From: Pseudonocardia sp.
Lineage (GTDB): Bacteria > Actinomycetota > Actinomycetes > Mycobacteriales > Pseudonocardiaceae
Reading direction: 5' to 3'
Length of the DNA stretch: 56,925 nucleotides
NCBI GenBank assembly: GCA_019244295.1
Contig: JAFASX010000021.1
Coordinates: forward strand, 1 to 56,925
The position numbers were made by a program, and so were the translations under genes. Shown one piece after another: positions 1 through 8,921 of the stretch. The notes under the pieces are model-generated. The model worked only from the letters and a program-made list of their open reading frames with translations, had not been told where the DNA came from and made no database searches. How positions within the stretch are numbered: the first letter of the stretch is position 1; each line of letters begins with the position of its first letter.

Positions 1-316
1 ACCGTGTGTACGCCGCACACACGCTGCAGCACGTGTGCGGCGTACACAACGTGTGCGTGGAGCTAGCGTCGCGTCATGACGATCGTGTGCTCCGGCGGCA
101 CTGCCGCGTGGTGAAACATGTGGCCTGGTCAGGGCAGATGTAGACGCTTTGACCAGGAGTGATGCAGGACCAAGCTGATCCCTTCGGAGCATGCGATCAA
201 CGAAACCCTAGGTAGCGCCAGTGCGGCGCGTGACGCGAGGCTGCGGATCATGCCATCTTCGACACCGAAAACCGCTCTTGACCTGCGGAAACGATCCTTA
301 ACTTAGCGGCATTGGA
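1..316 (-). repeat. Repeat copy A (MITE-like core plus palindrome)
   Basis: This stretch is the reverse complement of 19146-19461, with only scattered mismatches by eye. It has two parts. Positions 1 to about 66 form a strong palindrome with arms GTGTACGCCGCACAC and GTGTGCGGCGTACAC around a GCTGCAGC centre. Positions from about 100 to 316 are a core that recurs at 19528-19742. The outer end carries the terminal motif CAATGCCGCTAAGTTAAGG (read on the minus strand). The copy may continue beyond the left edge of the window. It encodes no convincing protein. It looks like a non-autonomous mobile element joined to a REP-like palindrome; no transposase was identified for it. Confidence 0.85.
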
Positions 317-379
317 CCCTTCGCGGTCAACTCACAAAACGCGCCTAAGAGGCTGTAAACAAATAGTTAATTTGATGGA

Positions 380-478
380 GTGAAACTGTCAGCTGAGGCG
401 GAATCGTGGGGTCGTGGCGGAATCACGGCCGTTCATAACGCTACCGGTGTGTCACGGACAACGATTCGAGCTGGCGTG
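380..478 (+). pseudogene. Transposase N-terminal fragment (ISAzo13-like)
   Basis: The translated stretch contains GGITAVHNATGVSRTTIRAG, which resembles the N-terminal helix-turn-helix of ISAzo13-family transposases as I remember them (G-G-[IV]-[TS]-A-V-x-x-A-T-G-[IV]-S-R-T-T-I). Only about 33 residues are recognisable; the DDE catalytic region is absent and no similarity continues downstream. It lies next to repeat copy A, consistent with a graveyard of mobile elements. The family assignment comes from memory of the motif and is moderate. Confidence 0.5.
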
Positions 479-565
479 GAGCAACGTATCCCCGGCACGA
501 CCGTGCAGTACTCCACCATCAGCGCGATCGTCACCGACGCTTGGACCGCGTTAACCAGCACATAG

Positions 566-855
566 TCACCGGTCGAATAGTCGAATAGTCGAATCCGGAA
601 TAATCCGAAACCGACTACGTTTCGCCTCCCGTACGGCCCTTGCCGGCACCTATGTGTATACGGCCTTTGCCGGCACCTATGCCGTATCGGCATAGACCTC
701 CGCCACATCGAGTCCTGGCACCTCATGCATGGCGCGCGCTCTCTCCGTCACTGGCGGTCACTGGCGTCGGTAGTCCCTGCCTCCAGCGCCAGTACTACGA
801 GTCGCCTCCGGCGCCCAGTGATACAAGTGATTACCGCTTCCGCTGCTACCAGCGC
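566..855. other. Decayed intergenic stretch with short direct repeats
   Basis: No gene is supported here. It holds several short tandem or near-tandem repeats: a TCGAATAG-type repeat around 573-593, a 23-bp unit at 632-654 repeated with one mismatch at 659-681 (core CTTGCCGGCACCTATG, with TTTG in the second copy), and a 10-bp unit GTCACTGGCG doubled around 748-767. These suggest slippage or decay of former mobile DNA. Confidence 0.55.
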
Positions 856-1296
856 TTACCCGGACGCCACCGCGCGCACCCGGTTCTTGATCCGGCTGAG
901 CATCGCCACCATGCCGCGCAGCCGAAGCGGGCTGACCGCCTCGGCCAACCCGAGCGCGGTGTAGAAGTCGTTCGGCACGGCCAGCACGGCCCGCGCGGGC
1001 TCCCCGTCCAGACCGGTGTGCATGATCGAAGCGAAGCCCCGCGTGGTTGGTGCCTCGGCGGGCGCGTCGAAGAACAGGTGCACTCGCTGCCCGGAGTCCA
1101 CTTCAACCGCGAGAAACAGTGGCGTCTGGCACTCGTGCACCTGCTCCATATCCTCACGGTGCCCTAGATAGCGGGCAGGAAGCGCTGGGAGTTCCTCGGA
1201 CAGCTCCAGCAACAGCTGTAGGCGGTCTTTCGCGCCCACCGAGGCGAACTCCTCGACCAGCTCGGCCAGCTTGGGCGGCATGGCGGTGGTGCTCAT
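856..1296 (-). CDS. sufE: SufE-family Fe-S assembly protein
   Basis: Predicted 146-residue SufE-like protein, the sulfur acceptor that takes persulfide sulfur from a cysteine desulfurase (or here perhaps a rhodanese) during Fe-S cluster assembly in the cytoplasm. The family's acceptor cysteine is visible in [10 protein letters not shown] (about residue 56), within the usual L-x-x-x-Y-R...C-x-[ST]-x-[VL] layout. I chose the ATG giving [10 protein letters not shown], because a longer frame would run through the preceding gene. It starts 8 bp after the stop of the sulfurtransferase gene, so the two are almost certainly co-transcribed. Pairing of a thiosulfate sulfurtransferase with a SufE protein is common in actinobacteria. 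Confidence 0.88.
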   Translation of the reverse strand: MSTTAMPPKLAELVEEFASVGAKDRLQLLLELSEELPALPARYLGHREDMEQVHECQTPLFLAVEVDSGQRVHLFFDAPAEAPTTRGFASIMHTGLDGEPARAVLAVPNDFYTALGLAEAVSPLRLRGMVAMLSRIKNRVRAVASG

Positions 1297-1304
1297 CGGC
1301 GAGC

Positions 1305-2201
1305 TCACTCGGGCGGTTCGCCCCGCTCGGTGCCGACCGCGATCGGTACTCGCACGGAGTTGCCCCACTCGGTCCAGGATCCGTCGTAGTTGCGTACGCG
1401 CGGGAAGCCGAGCAGGTGGGTGAGCACGAACCAGGTGTGGCTGGACCGTTCACCGATCCGGCAGTAGGCCACGATCGAGTCGTTCGGGCTGAGGCCCTGC
1501 TCGGTCTGGTAAATCGCCTCCAGGTCGTCGCGGGTCTTGAAGCTGCCGTCTTCGGCCGCCGCGCGAGCCCACGGCACGCTGGCCGCGCCCGGGATGTGCC
1601 CGCCGCGAACCGCGCCTTCCTGCGGGTAGTCGGGCATGTGCAGCAGCTCGCCGGAGTACTCGCCCGGTGAACGGACGTCGACCATCGGATGGCCGAGGTG
1701 TACCAGCACGTCGGCCTTGAACGCTCGGATCACCGTGTCGTCCCGCTCAACCACCGGATATTCGACATGCTCTGGCTTGGACACATCCCTGGTCAGCTCC
1801 CGGCCCTCGGCGATCCACTTAGCCCGGCCGCCGTCCAGGATCCGCACGTCAGGGTGGCCGAAGAGGCTGAACACCCACAGCGCGTAGGTGGCCCACCAGT
1901 TGTTCTTGTCGCCGTAGAACACCACGGTGGTGTCTCGCCTGATGCCGCGTTCGGCGCAGATCTCGGCGAACCGGACGCCGTCGACGTAGTCGCGGGTCAC
2001 CGGGTCGTTGAGCTCAGTGTGCCAATCCACCTTGACCGAGCCGGGGATGTGACCGGTGTCATAGAGCAGCACGTCTTCGTCGGACTCGACCACGACGAGC
2101 CCAGGTTGCCCGAGATGCTCGGCGAGCCACTCGGTGGTGACCAGACGTTGCGGATGAGCGTAGGCGGCGAGCTTCGGATGGGTATCGTTCGGTACCGGCA
2201 T
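1305..2201 (-). CDS. Thiosulfate sulfurtransferase (rhodanese, CysA/SseA type)
   Basis: Predicted 298-residue protein with two rhodanese domains. The C-terminal domain has the active-site loop CRIGERS (Cys near residue 247), followed by [13 protein letters not shown] and [10 protein letters not shown], matching mycobacterial CysA2/CysA3 thiosulfate sulfurtransferases (about 277 residues). It would transfer sulfane sulfur from thiosulfate to an acceptor such as cyanide or a protein thiol. The start ATG giving [10 protein letters not shown] keeps a short 10-bp gap to maf upstream; a longer reading frame would overlap maf. It is the middle gene of the maf - sulfurtransferase - sufE run. The N-terminal rhodanese domain lacks an evident catalytic cysteine, as is usual for tandem rhodaneses. 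Confidence 0.9.
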   Translation of the reverse strand: MPVPNDTHPKLAAYAHPQRLVTTEWLAEHLGQPGLVVVESDEDVLLYDTGHIPGSVKVDWHTELNDPVTRDYVDGVRFAEICAERGIRRDTTVVFYGDKNNWWATYALWVFSLFGHPDVRILDGGRAKWIAEGRELTRDVSKPEHVEYPVVERDDTVIRAFKADVLVHLGHPMVDVRSPGEYSGELLHMPDYPQEGAVRGGHIPGAASVPWARAAAEDGSFKTRDDLEAIYQTEQGLSPNDSIVAYCRIGERSSHTWFVLTHLLGFPRVRNYDGSWTEWGNSVRVPIAVGTERGEPPE

Positions 2202-2211
2202 AGTCTGAACC

Positions 2212-2901
2212 CTAGCCCTTGTCCCTGACATTGTCCGCCGTGCGATGGGGCCGATGGGGCCACAGATCGGTGAGTGCTACGCCTACTTCGGCTAGCAACC
2301 TTCTGGTCAGCGGCAGGCTGATGCCGATCACGTTCGAAGGGTCACCGTCGATGCCCTCGACGAACCACCCGCCGAGCCCGTCGAGGGTGAACGCGCCGGC
2401 CACCGCAAGCGGTTCACCGCTGGCCAGGTACGCCTCCAGTTCTCGCGCGGTCGGGTTGGCGAATCGGACCGAGGTAGCCGCGTGTTTGACCGCTGAACGT
2501 TCCACCACCCCGTCGCGCACCAGCAGCACCGCGTGCCCGGTGAACAGGGTGCCGGTCCCGCCGGCCATCGCCGTCCAGCGCTGCCGGGCTACCTCTGGGG
2601 TTCCGGGTTTGCCGACCAGCTCGTTGTCCACCCACAGCATCGAGTCGCAGCCGACGATGACCGCTGGGGCCCGGTCGTCGCCGTGCGCGGCGTGAGCGGT
2701 CTGCGCACTGGCGATCCGCCTGCCGACCGCCTCGGCCTTGGCGAGGGCGAGCGCGCAGACCCGTTGCTCGCAGGGCGCCGGGGGCAGCCGGGCCAGTAGC
2801 GCTTCCTCGTCGACCTGCGACACCTCGACCCTCGGACTGAGGCCCGCCGCGCGCAACACCCCGAGACGGGCCGGCGAGGCTGAGGCGAGCACGAGCTGCA
2901 C
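2212..2901 (-). CDS. maf: Maf-family nucleotide pyrophosphatase
   Basis: Predicted 229-residue Maf/HAM1-fold protein that hydrolyses non-canonical or modified nucleoside triphosphates to monophosphates. The N-terminus [18 protein letters not shown] is the family's nucleotide-binding start (S-x-S-P-R-R variant), and the metal-binding Asp is in [20 protein letters not shown] and the C-terminal [18 protein letters not shown] are also family-typical. The GTG start sits 7 nt after a TACGCT hexamer (minus strand, 2914-2909), so the mRNA may be leaderless. It heads the operon with the sulfurtransferase and sufE and is divergent from the histidine kinase operon. Confidence 0.92.
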   Translation of the reverse strand: MQLVLASASPARLGVLRAAGLSPRVEVSQVDEEALLARLPPAPCEQRVCALALAKAEAVGRRIASAQTAHAAHGDDRAPAVIVGCDSMLWVDNELVGKPGTPEVARQRWTAMAGGTGTLFTGHAVLLVRDGVVERSAVKHAATSVRFANPTARELEAYLASGEPLAVAGAFTLDGLGGWFVEGIDGDPSNVIGISLPLTRRLLAEVGVALTDLWPHRPHRTADNVRDKG

Positions 2902-2908
2902 AGCGCCA

Positions 2909-2914
2909 AGCGTA
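2909..2914 (-). promoter_or_regulatory. -10 hexamer of leaderless maf transcript
   Basis: TACGCT on the minus strand, followed by 7 nt and then the GTG of maf. This matches the TANNNT plus 6-9 nt rule seen before many starts in this window. The rest of the 2902-3200 gap also has to hold the kinase operon promoter, which I cannot place with confidence. Confidence 0.6.
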
Positions 2915-3200
2915 GTTCGACCGGTTCAGCATGCCGCGTGAGCTCGGTAGTGCCCTCGGCATGTGCCGCTCGTCGATTCATGGCGTCCGTTTAGCGTCGT
3001 TTAACGTGCTTAGGCGTGCTCTTCGCGTCCTTCCGGTGCGCGGGGAAAGCCGGACAAATACTGACACGCAAAAGATGTGACACGGCGTGTATGGTCTCAG
3101 GGCAGTTTCCCTGGCTGAAGGAAGCACTCCGGCAGATGGTTCGACGAGCGACTCTCGAAGACTACTCTATTCGGCTTAATCGTTCGTTCTGGAAAGGGCG

Positions 3201-5099
3201 GTGCCACAGCTGATGGACAAGATCCTGCGGTACCTGCCGCGAGGCAACACGCTCGAAGACGAGGCGTGGAAGAAGCGGCATCATGTCGTCTTGTGGGTTC
3301 TTGCCGCTCATCTACCAGCGCTTTTGCTGTTCGGGATCATCATGGGCAGCGGTTTGAAGGTGCTTGTCGAGTGTCTGGCCGTGCCGGCGATCTGTCTTGG
3401 TTTGGGGTTTCTTGTCCGTGGCCGCAGGTCGGCGTCGATCATCGTCACGGCCGGCTTGACGTGGTGTTCCGCGGCGCTCGTGGTCTTGTCTGGGGGCACA
3501 ATCGAGGCCCATTTCCACTTCTTCATCATCCTCGGCTTCATTGCGCTGTATCAGGACTGGGTCCCGTTCCTGTGGAACATTGTGTTCACAGTGATCAGCC
3601 ACGGTGTTGGCTCCGCGATACCCAGCGTCAAGATCTTTAATCACCCGGCGGCATTAGCGCATCCCTGGCTCTGGTCGGGGATCCATGGTGTGGCCGTGTT
3701 GTTCGCCTGTGTCGGTCTGGTGATCTTCTGGCGAGTCAGTGAGGAAGACCAGCAGGCCCGCGCCAGGCTGGCGCAACGACTCGCCGAAGCCGAGATCGGG
3801 CGCCGCCGCTTCACCTCGGACCTGCTGATCAACCTGGCCCGGCGCAACCAGAGCATGCTGTACCGCCAACTCGACATCATCAACCAGCTCGAGGAGAAGG
3901 AGCGTGACCCGGACGCGCTCGCCGAGCTGTTCCGCCTCGATCACCTGGCCACCCGGATTCGGCGCAACGCGGAGAGCCTCATGGTGCTCTCCGGGGAGAC
4001 GCCCGCACGGGTGTGGAGCGCGCCGGTTCCGCTGCGCGCGGTCGTGCAGGCCGCGATCGCCGAGACTGAGGATCTGAACCGGGTGCGGTTCACCGTCGAC
4101 GAGCGTCTCGCGGTGGCCGGCCACATCGTGACGGATCTGACCCACTTGCTCGCGGAGCTGGCCGAGAACGCGGTGCGCTTCTCGCCGCCGGACAGCAACG
4201 TGACGATCAGCAGTCGGGTTCTGCCGCAAAGAGATGGCGCGCAGCTGCTGACCATCGAGGACTGGGGTGTTGGGATGCGCCCGGACCGCATCAGGGAGAC
4301 CAACCAACTGCTGGCCCACCCGCCTGAGGTGGATCTCTCCGTCTCGCAGCGCCTCGGCTTCCACGTGGTGGCGCGGCTCGCCAAGCGCCACAAGATCGAA
4401 GTCTCGCTGACTCCGACTCCCGGGAGCGGGGTGACCGCGGTCATTGTGTTGCCCGCCGAACTGTTCGCCGCTGGCCCAGCCGAGGAGTCGACAGCATGGG
4501 GGAGCGCCGGGCCCGCGCTAGCCGCGGCTTACCCCGGCATACCGGTTCAACGCTCGATCATCTCCGCCGAGCCGAACGGCATGTGGCGCCCACCCATGCC
4601 GGCCGCGCCGTCGAACGGGAACGGTTGGCGACGGGCCGCGGCCACCGCAATTGACGGTCCCGCGTCGTGGGACGGCTGGTGGCGTGCCCCCGACTACGCC
4701 CAACAGTCGGACGAGCCGGCGCAGCGTTCCGGGTCGGGAACCGCGGATGACGTTGGCGGCCCGACCGAGAACGGCGGTCCGCCGGATGAGCAACCGCCGG
4801 ATGAGCAACCGCTGGTTGATCAGCCGCTGGGTGATCAATCAGCGGATGATCAGCCCTCGGCCGTCGACCAGGCCACCGATCAGCCGATCAGCGCCGGCCC
4901 CGGGCGGCTCAACCGCCGACGCCCGCAGACCCATCTAGCACCGGAGCTGCTGCGGCCGTCGCCCCAGCGGCCCCAGCCGCGGGTAGTGCCTGACCCAAGG
5001 CCGGCTTCCGAGGCGTTGTCGCGCTATCAGGCCAGCCGTCAGGCCGCCCAGGTCGAAGCGGACAAGCGTGGGTTCGGATCTCAGAACGGAGAAGCGTAA
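3201..5099 (+). CDS. Conservon-type sensor histidine kinase (CvnA-like)
   Basis: Predicted 632-residue membrane kinase. Residues about 25-185 hold six hydrophobic segments, including the GGTIEAHFHFFIILGF stretch typical of this sensor class. A coiled linker follows, then a dimerisation region (NLARRNQSMLYRQLDIINQL ... RLDHLATRIRRN) and a HATPase domain with N-box LAELAENAVRFSPP, G1 EDWGVGM and a late PGSGVTAVIVLP. The usual H-box histidine is not obvious; the DHLATR histidine is the only candidate seen in that region. The last ~150 residues are Pro/Gln/Asp-rich and include a degenerate repeat (DEQP, DQP) around 4786-4890, probably disordered. The start could be GTG 3201 or ATG 3213; ribosome-site spacing is poor for both. 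Its stop overlaps the next ATG, starting a four-gene conservon. Confidence 0.88.
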   Translation: MPQLMDKILRYLPRGNTLEDEAWKKRHHVVLWVLAAHLPALLLFGIIMGSGLKVLVECLAVPAICLGLGFLVRGRRSASIIVTAGLTWCSAALVVLSGGTIEAHFHFFIILGFIALYQDWVPFLWNIVFTVISHGVGSAIPSVKIFNHPAALAHPWLWSGIHGVAVLFACVGLVIFWRVSEEDQQARARLAQRLAEAEIGRRRFTSDLLINLARRNQSMLYRQLDIINQLEEKERDPDALAELFRLDHLATRIRRNAESLMVLSGETPARVWSAPVPLRAVVQAAIAETEDLNRVRFTVDERLAVAGHIVTDLTHLLAELAENAVRFSPPDSNVTISSRVLPQRDGAQLLTIEDWGVGMRPDRIRETNQLLAHPPEVDLSVSQRLGFHVVARLAKRHKIEVSLTPTPGSGVTAVIVLPAELFAAGPAEESTAWGSAGPALAAAYPGIPVQRSIISAEPNGMWRPPMPAAPSNGNGWRRAAATAIDGPASWDGWWRAPDYAQQSDEPAQRSGSGTADDVGGPTENGGPPDEQPPDEQPLVDQPLGDQSADDQPSAVDQATDQPISAGPGRLNRRRPQTHLAPELLRPSPQRPQPRVVPDPRPASEALSRYQASRQAAQVEADKRGFGSQNGEA

Positions 5100-5515
5100 T
5101 GACCGTTGCGGGGCAGGGACCCCGTCAGATGGACTGGCTGCTCGATGACTTCGTCAGAGCCACCCCTGGTGTGCTGCACTCACTGGTCATTTCCGGCGAC
5201 GGGCTACGGCTGGCGGCTTCGCGCGAGGTGAGCACAGCGCTCGCGGATGGCCTGTCGGCGGCTGCCTCCGGGCTGGTCAGCCTGGCCAGGGGCGCGGCGG
5301 ACTTGTTGGCGGCCGGGCCGGTCAGCCAGACGATCGTGGAGATGGCCGGCGGGTACCTGTTCGCCACCTCGGTGAGCCAGGGGTCGATCCTGGTTGTGCA
5401 CACCGAGCGACATTGCGACATGGGGATGGTTGGTTACGAGATGACCATGTTGGCTAACCGGGTGGGGCACGTGCTCACCCCGGCCGTGCGGACTCCGGTC
5501 CGAGAGTCGCCGTGA
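5099..5515 (+). CDS. Roadblock/LC7 protein (CvnB-like)
   Basis: Predicted 138-residue Roadblock/LC7-domain protein, the type that acts as partner or GTPase-activating regulator of MglA-like GTPases. MDWLLDDFVRATPGVLHSLV and the alternating strand-helix pattern ending in GYLFATSVSQGSILVVHTER are typical of conservon CvnB proteins. The ATG overlaps the kinase TAA by one base, so translation is coupled. It presumably works with the GTPase at 5873-6472 in a membrane-associated signalling complex under the upstream kinase. Confidence 0.9.
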   Translation: MTVAGQGPRQMDWLLDDFVRATPGVLHSLVISGDGLRLAASREVSTALADGLSAAASGLVSLARGAADLLAAGPVSQTIVEMAGGYLFATSVSQGSILVVHTERHCDMGMVGYEMTMLANRVGHVLTPAVRTPVRESP

Positions 5516-5892
5516 TGACCGTGCCCTACGGTCCGGATAACCGCGCTGGCGGCCGGGTCGTCCCCGTTTATGCCCTGACCAGGGGACGTACTCGGTCGGC
5601 CGGAAAAGACATGCCGATCGAATCACTGGTGACCGTGACCGAACACGGCCTGCGCAGCCGTGCCTCCCTGGACATCGAGTACCGAAAGATCATCGAGCTG
5701 GGACAGCGGCCCGTTTCATTGTTCGAGATCGGCATCGCGCTGGGCGTGCCGGTAGGGGTGGCGCGGGTGCTGGTGAGCGATCTGGCCGCCAGCGGCCACC
5801 TCGTCGTGCACGCGCCACCGCCGGTGGAGGCGGGCGGCGGCCCAAGCCCGGAACTGTTGGGGAGGTTGTTGGATGGACTTCGCGCCCACTAG
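5515..5892 (+). CDS. DUF742 protein (CvnC-like)
   Basis: Predicted 125-residue DUF742 protein. The family is a short winged-helix-like protein always found in conservons; family cues here are VVPVYALTRGRT near residue 14 and FEIGIALGVPVGVARVLVSDLAASGHLVVH. I chose the ATG at 5515, which overlaps the preceding TGA as TGATG; a GTG three bases upstream is the alternative. It overlaps the following GTPase gene by 20 bp, so the four genes form one tightly coupled operon. The molecular role of DUF742 is not established. Confidence 0.9.
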   Translation: MTVPYGPDNRAGGRVVPVYALTRGRTRSAGKDMPIESLVTVTEHGLRSRASLDIEYRKIIELGQRPVSLFEIGIALGVPVGVARVLVSDLAASGHLVVHAPPPVEAGGGPSPELLGRLLDGLRAH

Positions 5893-6472
5893 CCCCGGCA
5901 CCAGGGCCGGATCGATCACCCCGACCCCGCTGAAGATCCTGGTCGCCGGCGGTTTCGGGGTCGGCAAGACCACGATGGTCAGCACGCTGTCGGAAATACC
6001 GCCGCTGAGCACCGAGCAGGCGATAACCGAGCTGTCCGAGGGTGTTGATGACCTTAGCGCGGTGCCGGACAAACGCACCACGACGGTAGCGATGGACTTC
6101 GGCCGGATCACTATTGACAATTCGTTGATCCTGTACCTGTTCGGCACGCCCGGCCAGTCCCGGTTCTGGTTCATGTGGGATGAGCTCGCCTCCGGCGCTG
6201 TCGGCGCGGTGGTGCTGGTCGACCTGCGGCGGATCGACGACTGCTTCGCGGCCATTGACTACTTCGAGAACCGGCGGTTGCCGTTCGTCGTCGCGGTGAA
6301 CGGTTTTCCCGGTAATGACGAGTTCGGTGCGGAGGCGGTCCGGGAAGCCCTGGTCGTCGACCCGGACGTGCCGTTGATCTGGACCGACGCGCGTGATGTC
6401 GAATCCGGCCGGGCCACCTTGGTCTCACTGGTCGAGCACGCGTTGGCCCGCGCCGCAGCCACCGCGGCCTGA
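5873..6472 (+). CDS. MglA-like small GTPase (CvnD-like)
   Basis: Predicted 199-residue ATP/GTP-binding protein. The P-loop is GGFGVGKTT (about residue 27), the switch/G3 region is LFGTPGQSRFWFMWDEL, and the base-recognition loop is close to VAVNGFPG, a variant of NKxD in which an Asn is kept, as in other CvnD proteins. It closes the conservon and should be switched by the Roadblock partner. In Streptomyces such modules influence development and antibiotic production; the role here is unknown. Confidence 0.9.
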   Translation: MDFAPTSPGTRAGSITPTPLKILVAGGFGVGKTTMVSTLSEIPPLSTEQAITELSEGVDDLSAVPDKRTTTVAMDFGRITIDNSLILYLFGTPGQSRFWFMWDELASGAVGAVVLVDLRRIDDCFAAIDYFENRRLPFVVAVNGFPGNDEFGAEAVREALVVDPDVPLIWTDARDVESGRATLVSLVEHALARAAATAA

Positions 6473-6499
6473 GTTCCCGCGGTTTCCGTCTGGGTTCTT

Positions 6500-6672
6500 A
6501 TTCCAGAGAATTCCAGGAACGGATTGTGCACGGTCAGGCCGCCGAACCGCCGGCCGTGTTCTAGATCCTCGGTGAGCAGCGCCTGCGCGGTCTCGCATTT
6601 CCGCTGTGCCCTAGCGTCATGCGCGTAGACCAGGACGTAGACCAGGACAGTGGTGTCAATGAAAACCGTCAT
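6500..6672 (-). pseudogene. VapC (PIN) toxin remnant with internal deletion
   Basis: Reading from the ATG at 6672 on the minus strand gives MTVFIDTTVLVYVLVYAHDA, a PIN-domain N-terminus with the first acidic residue, then KCETAQALL. It jumps directly to EDLEHGRRFGGLTVHNPFLE, which resembles the C-terminus of VapC proteins. The middle of the PIN fold, with the other acidic residues, is missing, so the toxin should be inactive. YVLVYA also looks locally duplicated. The frame then runs on, antisense, into the end of the GTPase gene, which is not meaningful coding. Confidence 0.65.
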
Positions 6673-6829
6673 CGTTCGAATCGAGCCAACCGGTCCTCGT
6701 AGAGCTCCTTGCGGGTCCATCCTCGGTCACCGTCGGCCGGCAATTGGTCTGCTGTAATGTGCGCGTCTTGGCCCGGCGAATCACATCCTCATCCAGCTGC
6801 ACAGTAAGGTTTCGTTTAGCCTCCGCATT
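6669..6829 (-). pseudogene. VapB-like antitoxin remnant, frameshifted
   Basis: One minus-strand frame gives NAEAKRNLTVQLDEDVIRRA, a ribbon-helix-helix antitoxin N-terminus. A second frame gives DRGWTRKELYEDRLARFER and a stop whose TGA overlaps the ATG of the VapC remnant, the coupling expected of an intact VapBC pair. The two halves are out of frame, and no ATG, GTG or TTG start remains upstream of the first half before a stop. The pair is therefore a relic. Confidence 0.65.
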
Positions 6830-6940
6830 AACGGACGCGGGCTATCATGTGGACCACGTTGGACCACGTGTGTTGCTGTGGTGATGCTTTGGTGTGCGCG
6901 GCGCGCCCGTTGAGTCGATCTCGGTCGATCTCGATTGATC

Positions 6941-7174
6941 TCAGCGAGGCCAGGTGGACGTCCGCCACGCGCCAGGTCCAGGGTGCAGTGGCTGGCGCAA
7001 CATGGCCTGGCGGTTCACCCAGGAGCTAAGCGGACGTCCGGCGCTTTCGTCAGCGGTTGGGGCACGTGAGGCGGCGACGAGCACCGTGGTCAGCGCGGCC
7101 ACCTCGGCGTCGTCTGGTTCGCCGCGTACCACCCGAAACAGCGCGCGTCGTTGTTCTGGGGTTAGCTCATTCAT
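6941..7174 (-). CDS. accE: Acyl-CoA carboxylase epsilon subunit
   Basis: Predicted 77-residue small subunit of actinobacterial acyl-CoA (propionyl-/acetyl-CoA) carboxylase. It has the family pattern: an N-terminal FRVVRGEPDDAEVAALTTVL and a C-terminal LRQPLHPGPGAWRTSTWPR. The epsilon subunit stabilises the alpha/beta complex and stimulates its activity. It lies 39 bp downstream of accD on the same strand, the standard actinobacterial arrangement. The open region 6830-6940 holds no other gene that I can support. Confidence 0.88.
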   Translation of the reverse strand: MNELTPEQRRALFRVVRGEPDDAEVAALTTVLVAASRAPTADESAGRPLSSWVNRQAMLRQPLHPGPGAWRTSTWPR

Positions 7175-7213
7175 CGTTCATGCCTCGCGCTTTACACGGG
7201 CAGCGTAGCTGCA

Positions 7214-8839
7214 CTAGAGCGGAATGTTTCCGTGCTTGCGGGCCGGCGCGGCCTCCCGCTTGGTGGCCAGCAGGCGCAGCGCCCTGCCGACGCAGTCGCG
7301 GGTGTGTGACGGCGGGATGACGCCGTCGATATAGCCTCGGTCAGCCGCCAGGTAGGGATTGCACAGTGTGTCCTCGTAGTCCTGCTGCAGCTCCGCGCGT
7401 TTGGCGGCCAGGTCGTCGCCGGCGAGGCCGGCGAGCTCCTTGCGGTACAAGATGCTGACCGCGCCCTGAGCTCCGGTCACCGCAATCTGCGCGGTCGGCC
7501 ACGCGACGTTGACATCCGCGCCCAGGTGTTTGGACCCCATCACGTCGTAGGCGCCGCCGTAGGCCTTGCGGGTGATCACGGTGACTTTGGGGACGGTGGC
7601 CTCCGCGTAGGCGTAAATCAGCTTCGCGCCACGGCGGATGATCCCATTCCATTCCTGGTCGGTGCCGGGTAGGAACCCGGGCACGTCCACGAACGTCAGC
7701 ACCGGGATATTGAACGCGTCGCAGGTACGCACGAACCTGGCGGCCTTTTCCGAGGCATCGATGTCCAGGCAGCCAGCGAACTGGGTGGGCTGATTGGCCA
7801 CCACGCCAACACTTCGGCCATCCACCCGGCCGTACCCGACGACAATGTTGGGCGCGAACAACGCGTGCACTTCCAGGAACTCGCCGTCGTCGAGCACTCT
7901 CGTGATTACTTCATGGATGTCGTACGGCTGGTTGGGGGAGTCCGGGATGAGCGTGTCCAGTTCCAGGTCGGTCTCGGTGAGCCCACCAGCAACGGACCCC
8001 TCGGCCGAGGCGAATACCGGCGGCTCGGAGAGGTTGTTCGACGGCAGGAACGACAACAGCTCCTGAACGTAGGACAGCGCGTCTTGTTCGTCGGCCGCGA
8101 GGTAATGCGCCACGCCTGACCTCGAGTTGTGCGCACGACCACCGCCCAGGTCCTCGAAATTGACTTCCTCGCCGGTCACCGTTTTGATGATGTCCGGCCC
8201 GGTGATGAACATGTGGCTGGTCTGGTCGACCATCACCGTGAAATCGGTGAGCGCCGGGGAGTACACCGCGCCGCCGGCGCAGGCGCCCATAATCAGCGAT
8301 ATCTGCGGGATCACACCGGAGCTGCGGACGTTACAGTTGAAGATCTTGCCGTAGAGGGCGAGCGCGAACACGCCTTCTTGAATCCGCGCGCCGCCCCCGT
8401 CGTTGATTCCGATCATCGGGCAGCCAATTTTCACCGCCAAGTCCATCACTTTGACGATCTTCTCGCCGTACGCTTCGCCGAGCGAGCCACCGAACACCGT
8501 GGCGTCCTGGCTGAACACGCAGACCGGGCGACCGTCGATGGTGCCGCTGCCGGTGACCACGCCGTCGCCGAACGGCCGGTTGCGGTCCATCCCGAAGTTG
8601 GCGGACCGGTGCCGCACCAGGGCGTCCAGCTCGATGAACGAGCCAGGATCGAGCAGCTGGTCGATGCGCTCACGAGCGGTCTGGCGACCCTTGGCATGCT
8701 GGCGCTCGACCGCCTTTTGCGAGCTGGCGTGCAAGGCGTTGTCGTAGCGGTGGTAGAGGTCGGCCAACTTGCCGGCGGTGGTATGGATATCTGGCTCGCC
8801 GGCCGGCGGCTCGCCAATCGACGCGGTCGCGGTGCTCAT
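7214..8839 (-). CDS. accD: Acyl-CoA carboxylase beta subunit (propionyl-CoA carboxylase type)
   Basis: Predicted 541-residue carboxyltransferase beta subunit that moves the carboxyl group from biotin to acetyl- or propionyl-CoA to give malonyl- or methylmalonyl-CoA. Both crotonase-fold halves are complete: [20 protein letters not shown] and the oxyanion-hole glycines in [15 protein letters not shown], then [10 protein letters not shown] and [11 protein letters not shown] in the second half. Length and sequence are closest to AccD5/PccB. The ATG sits 6 nt after TACGCT, suggesting a leaderless mRNA. It is divergent from birA, whose product biotinylates the alpha subunit's carrier domain; no alpha subunit gene lies in this window. 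Confidence 0.95.
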   Translation of the reverse strand: MSTATASIGEPPAGEPDIHTTAGKLADLYHRYDNALHASSQKAVERQHAKGRQTARERIDQLLDPGSFIELDALVRHRSANFGMDRNRPFGDGVVTGSGTIDGRPVCVFSQDATVFGGSLGEAYGEKIVKVMDLAVKIGCPMIGINDGGGARIQEGVFALALYGKIFNCNVRSSGVIPQISLIMGACAGGAVYSPALTDFTVMVDQTSHMFITGPDIIKTVTGEEVNFEDLGGGRAHNSRSGVAHYLAADEQDALSYVQELLSFLPSNNLSEPPVFASAEGSVAGGLTETDLELDTLIPDSPNQPYDIHEVITRVLDDGEFLEVHALFAPNIVVGYGRVDGRSVGVVANQPTQFAGCLDIDASEKAARFVRTCDAFNIPVLTFVDVPGFLPGTDQEWNGIIRRGAKLIYAYAEATVPKVTVITRKAYGGAYDVMGSKHLGADVNVAWPTAQIAVTGAQGAVSILYRKELAGLAGDDLAAKRAELQQDYEDTLCNPYLAADRGYIDGVIPPSHTRDCVGRALRLLATKREAAPARKHGNIPL

Positions 8840-8845
8840 GGACGC

Positions 8846-8851
8846 AGCGTA
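8846..8851 (-). promoter_or_regulatory. -10 hexamer of leaderless accD transcript
   Basis: TACGCT on the minus strand, 6 nt upstream of the accD ATG. Together with the birA hexamer at 8910-8915 it makes a compact divergent promoter region of about 80 bp. Confidence 0.6.
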
Positions 8852-8909
8852 ACCAGCTGGACCTAGCTGGATGCCATGGCAAAATGAGCGGACTCACGGT
8901 CAGTGGTTC

Positions 8910-8915
8910 TACTCT
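8910..8915 (+). promoter_or_regulatory. -10 hexamer of leaderless birA transcript
   Basis: TACTCT followed by 6 nt and GTG at 8922. This decides the birA start, because an upstream in-frame ATG at 8871 would add 17 residues with no family resemblance. Confidence 0.6.
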
Positions 8916-8921
8916 GCCGCG

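Noticed and set aside
640..1167. A 175-codon plus-strand frame
   Set aside because: It runs antisense to sufE over half its length and the rest is short repeats; it is a shadow frame.
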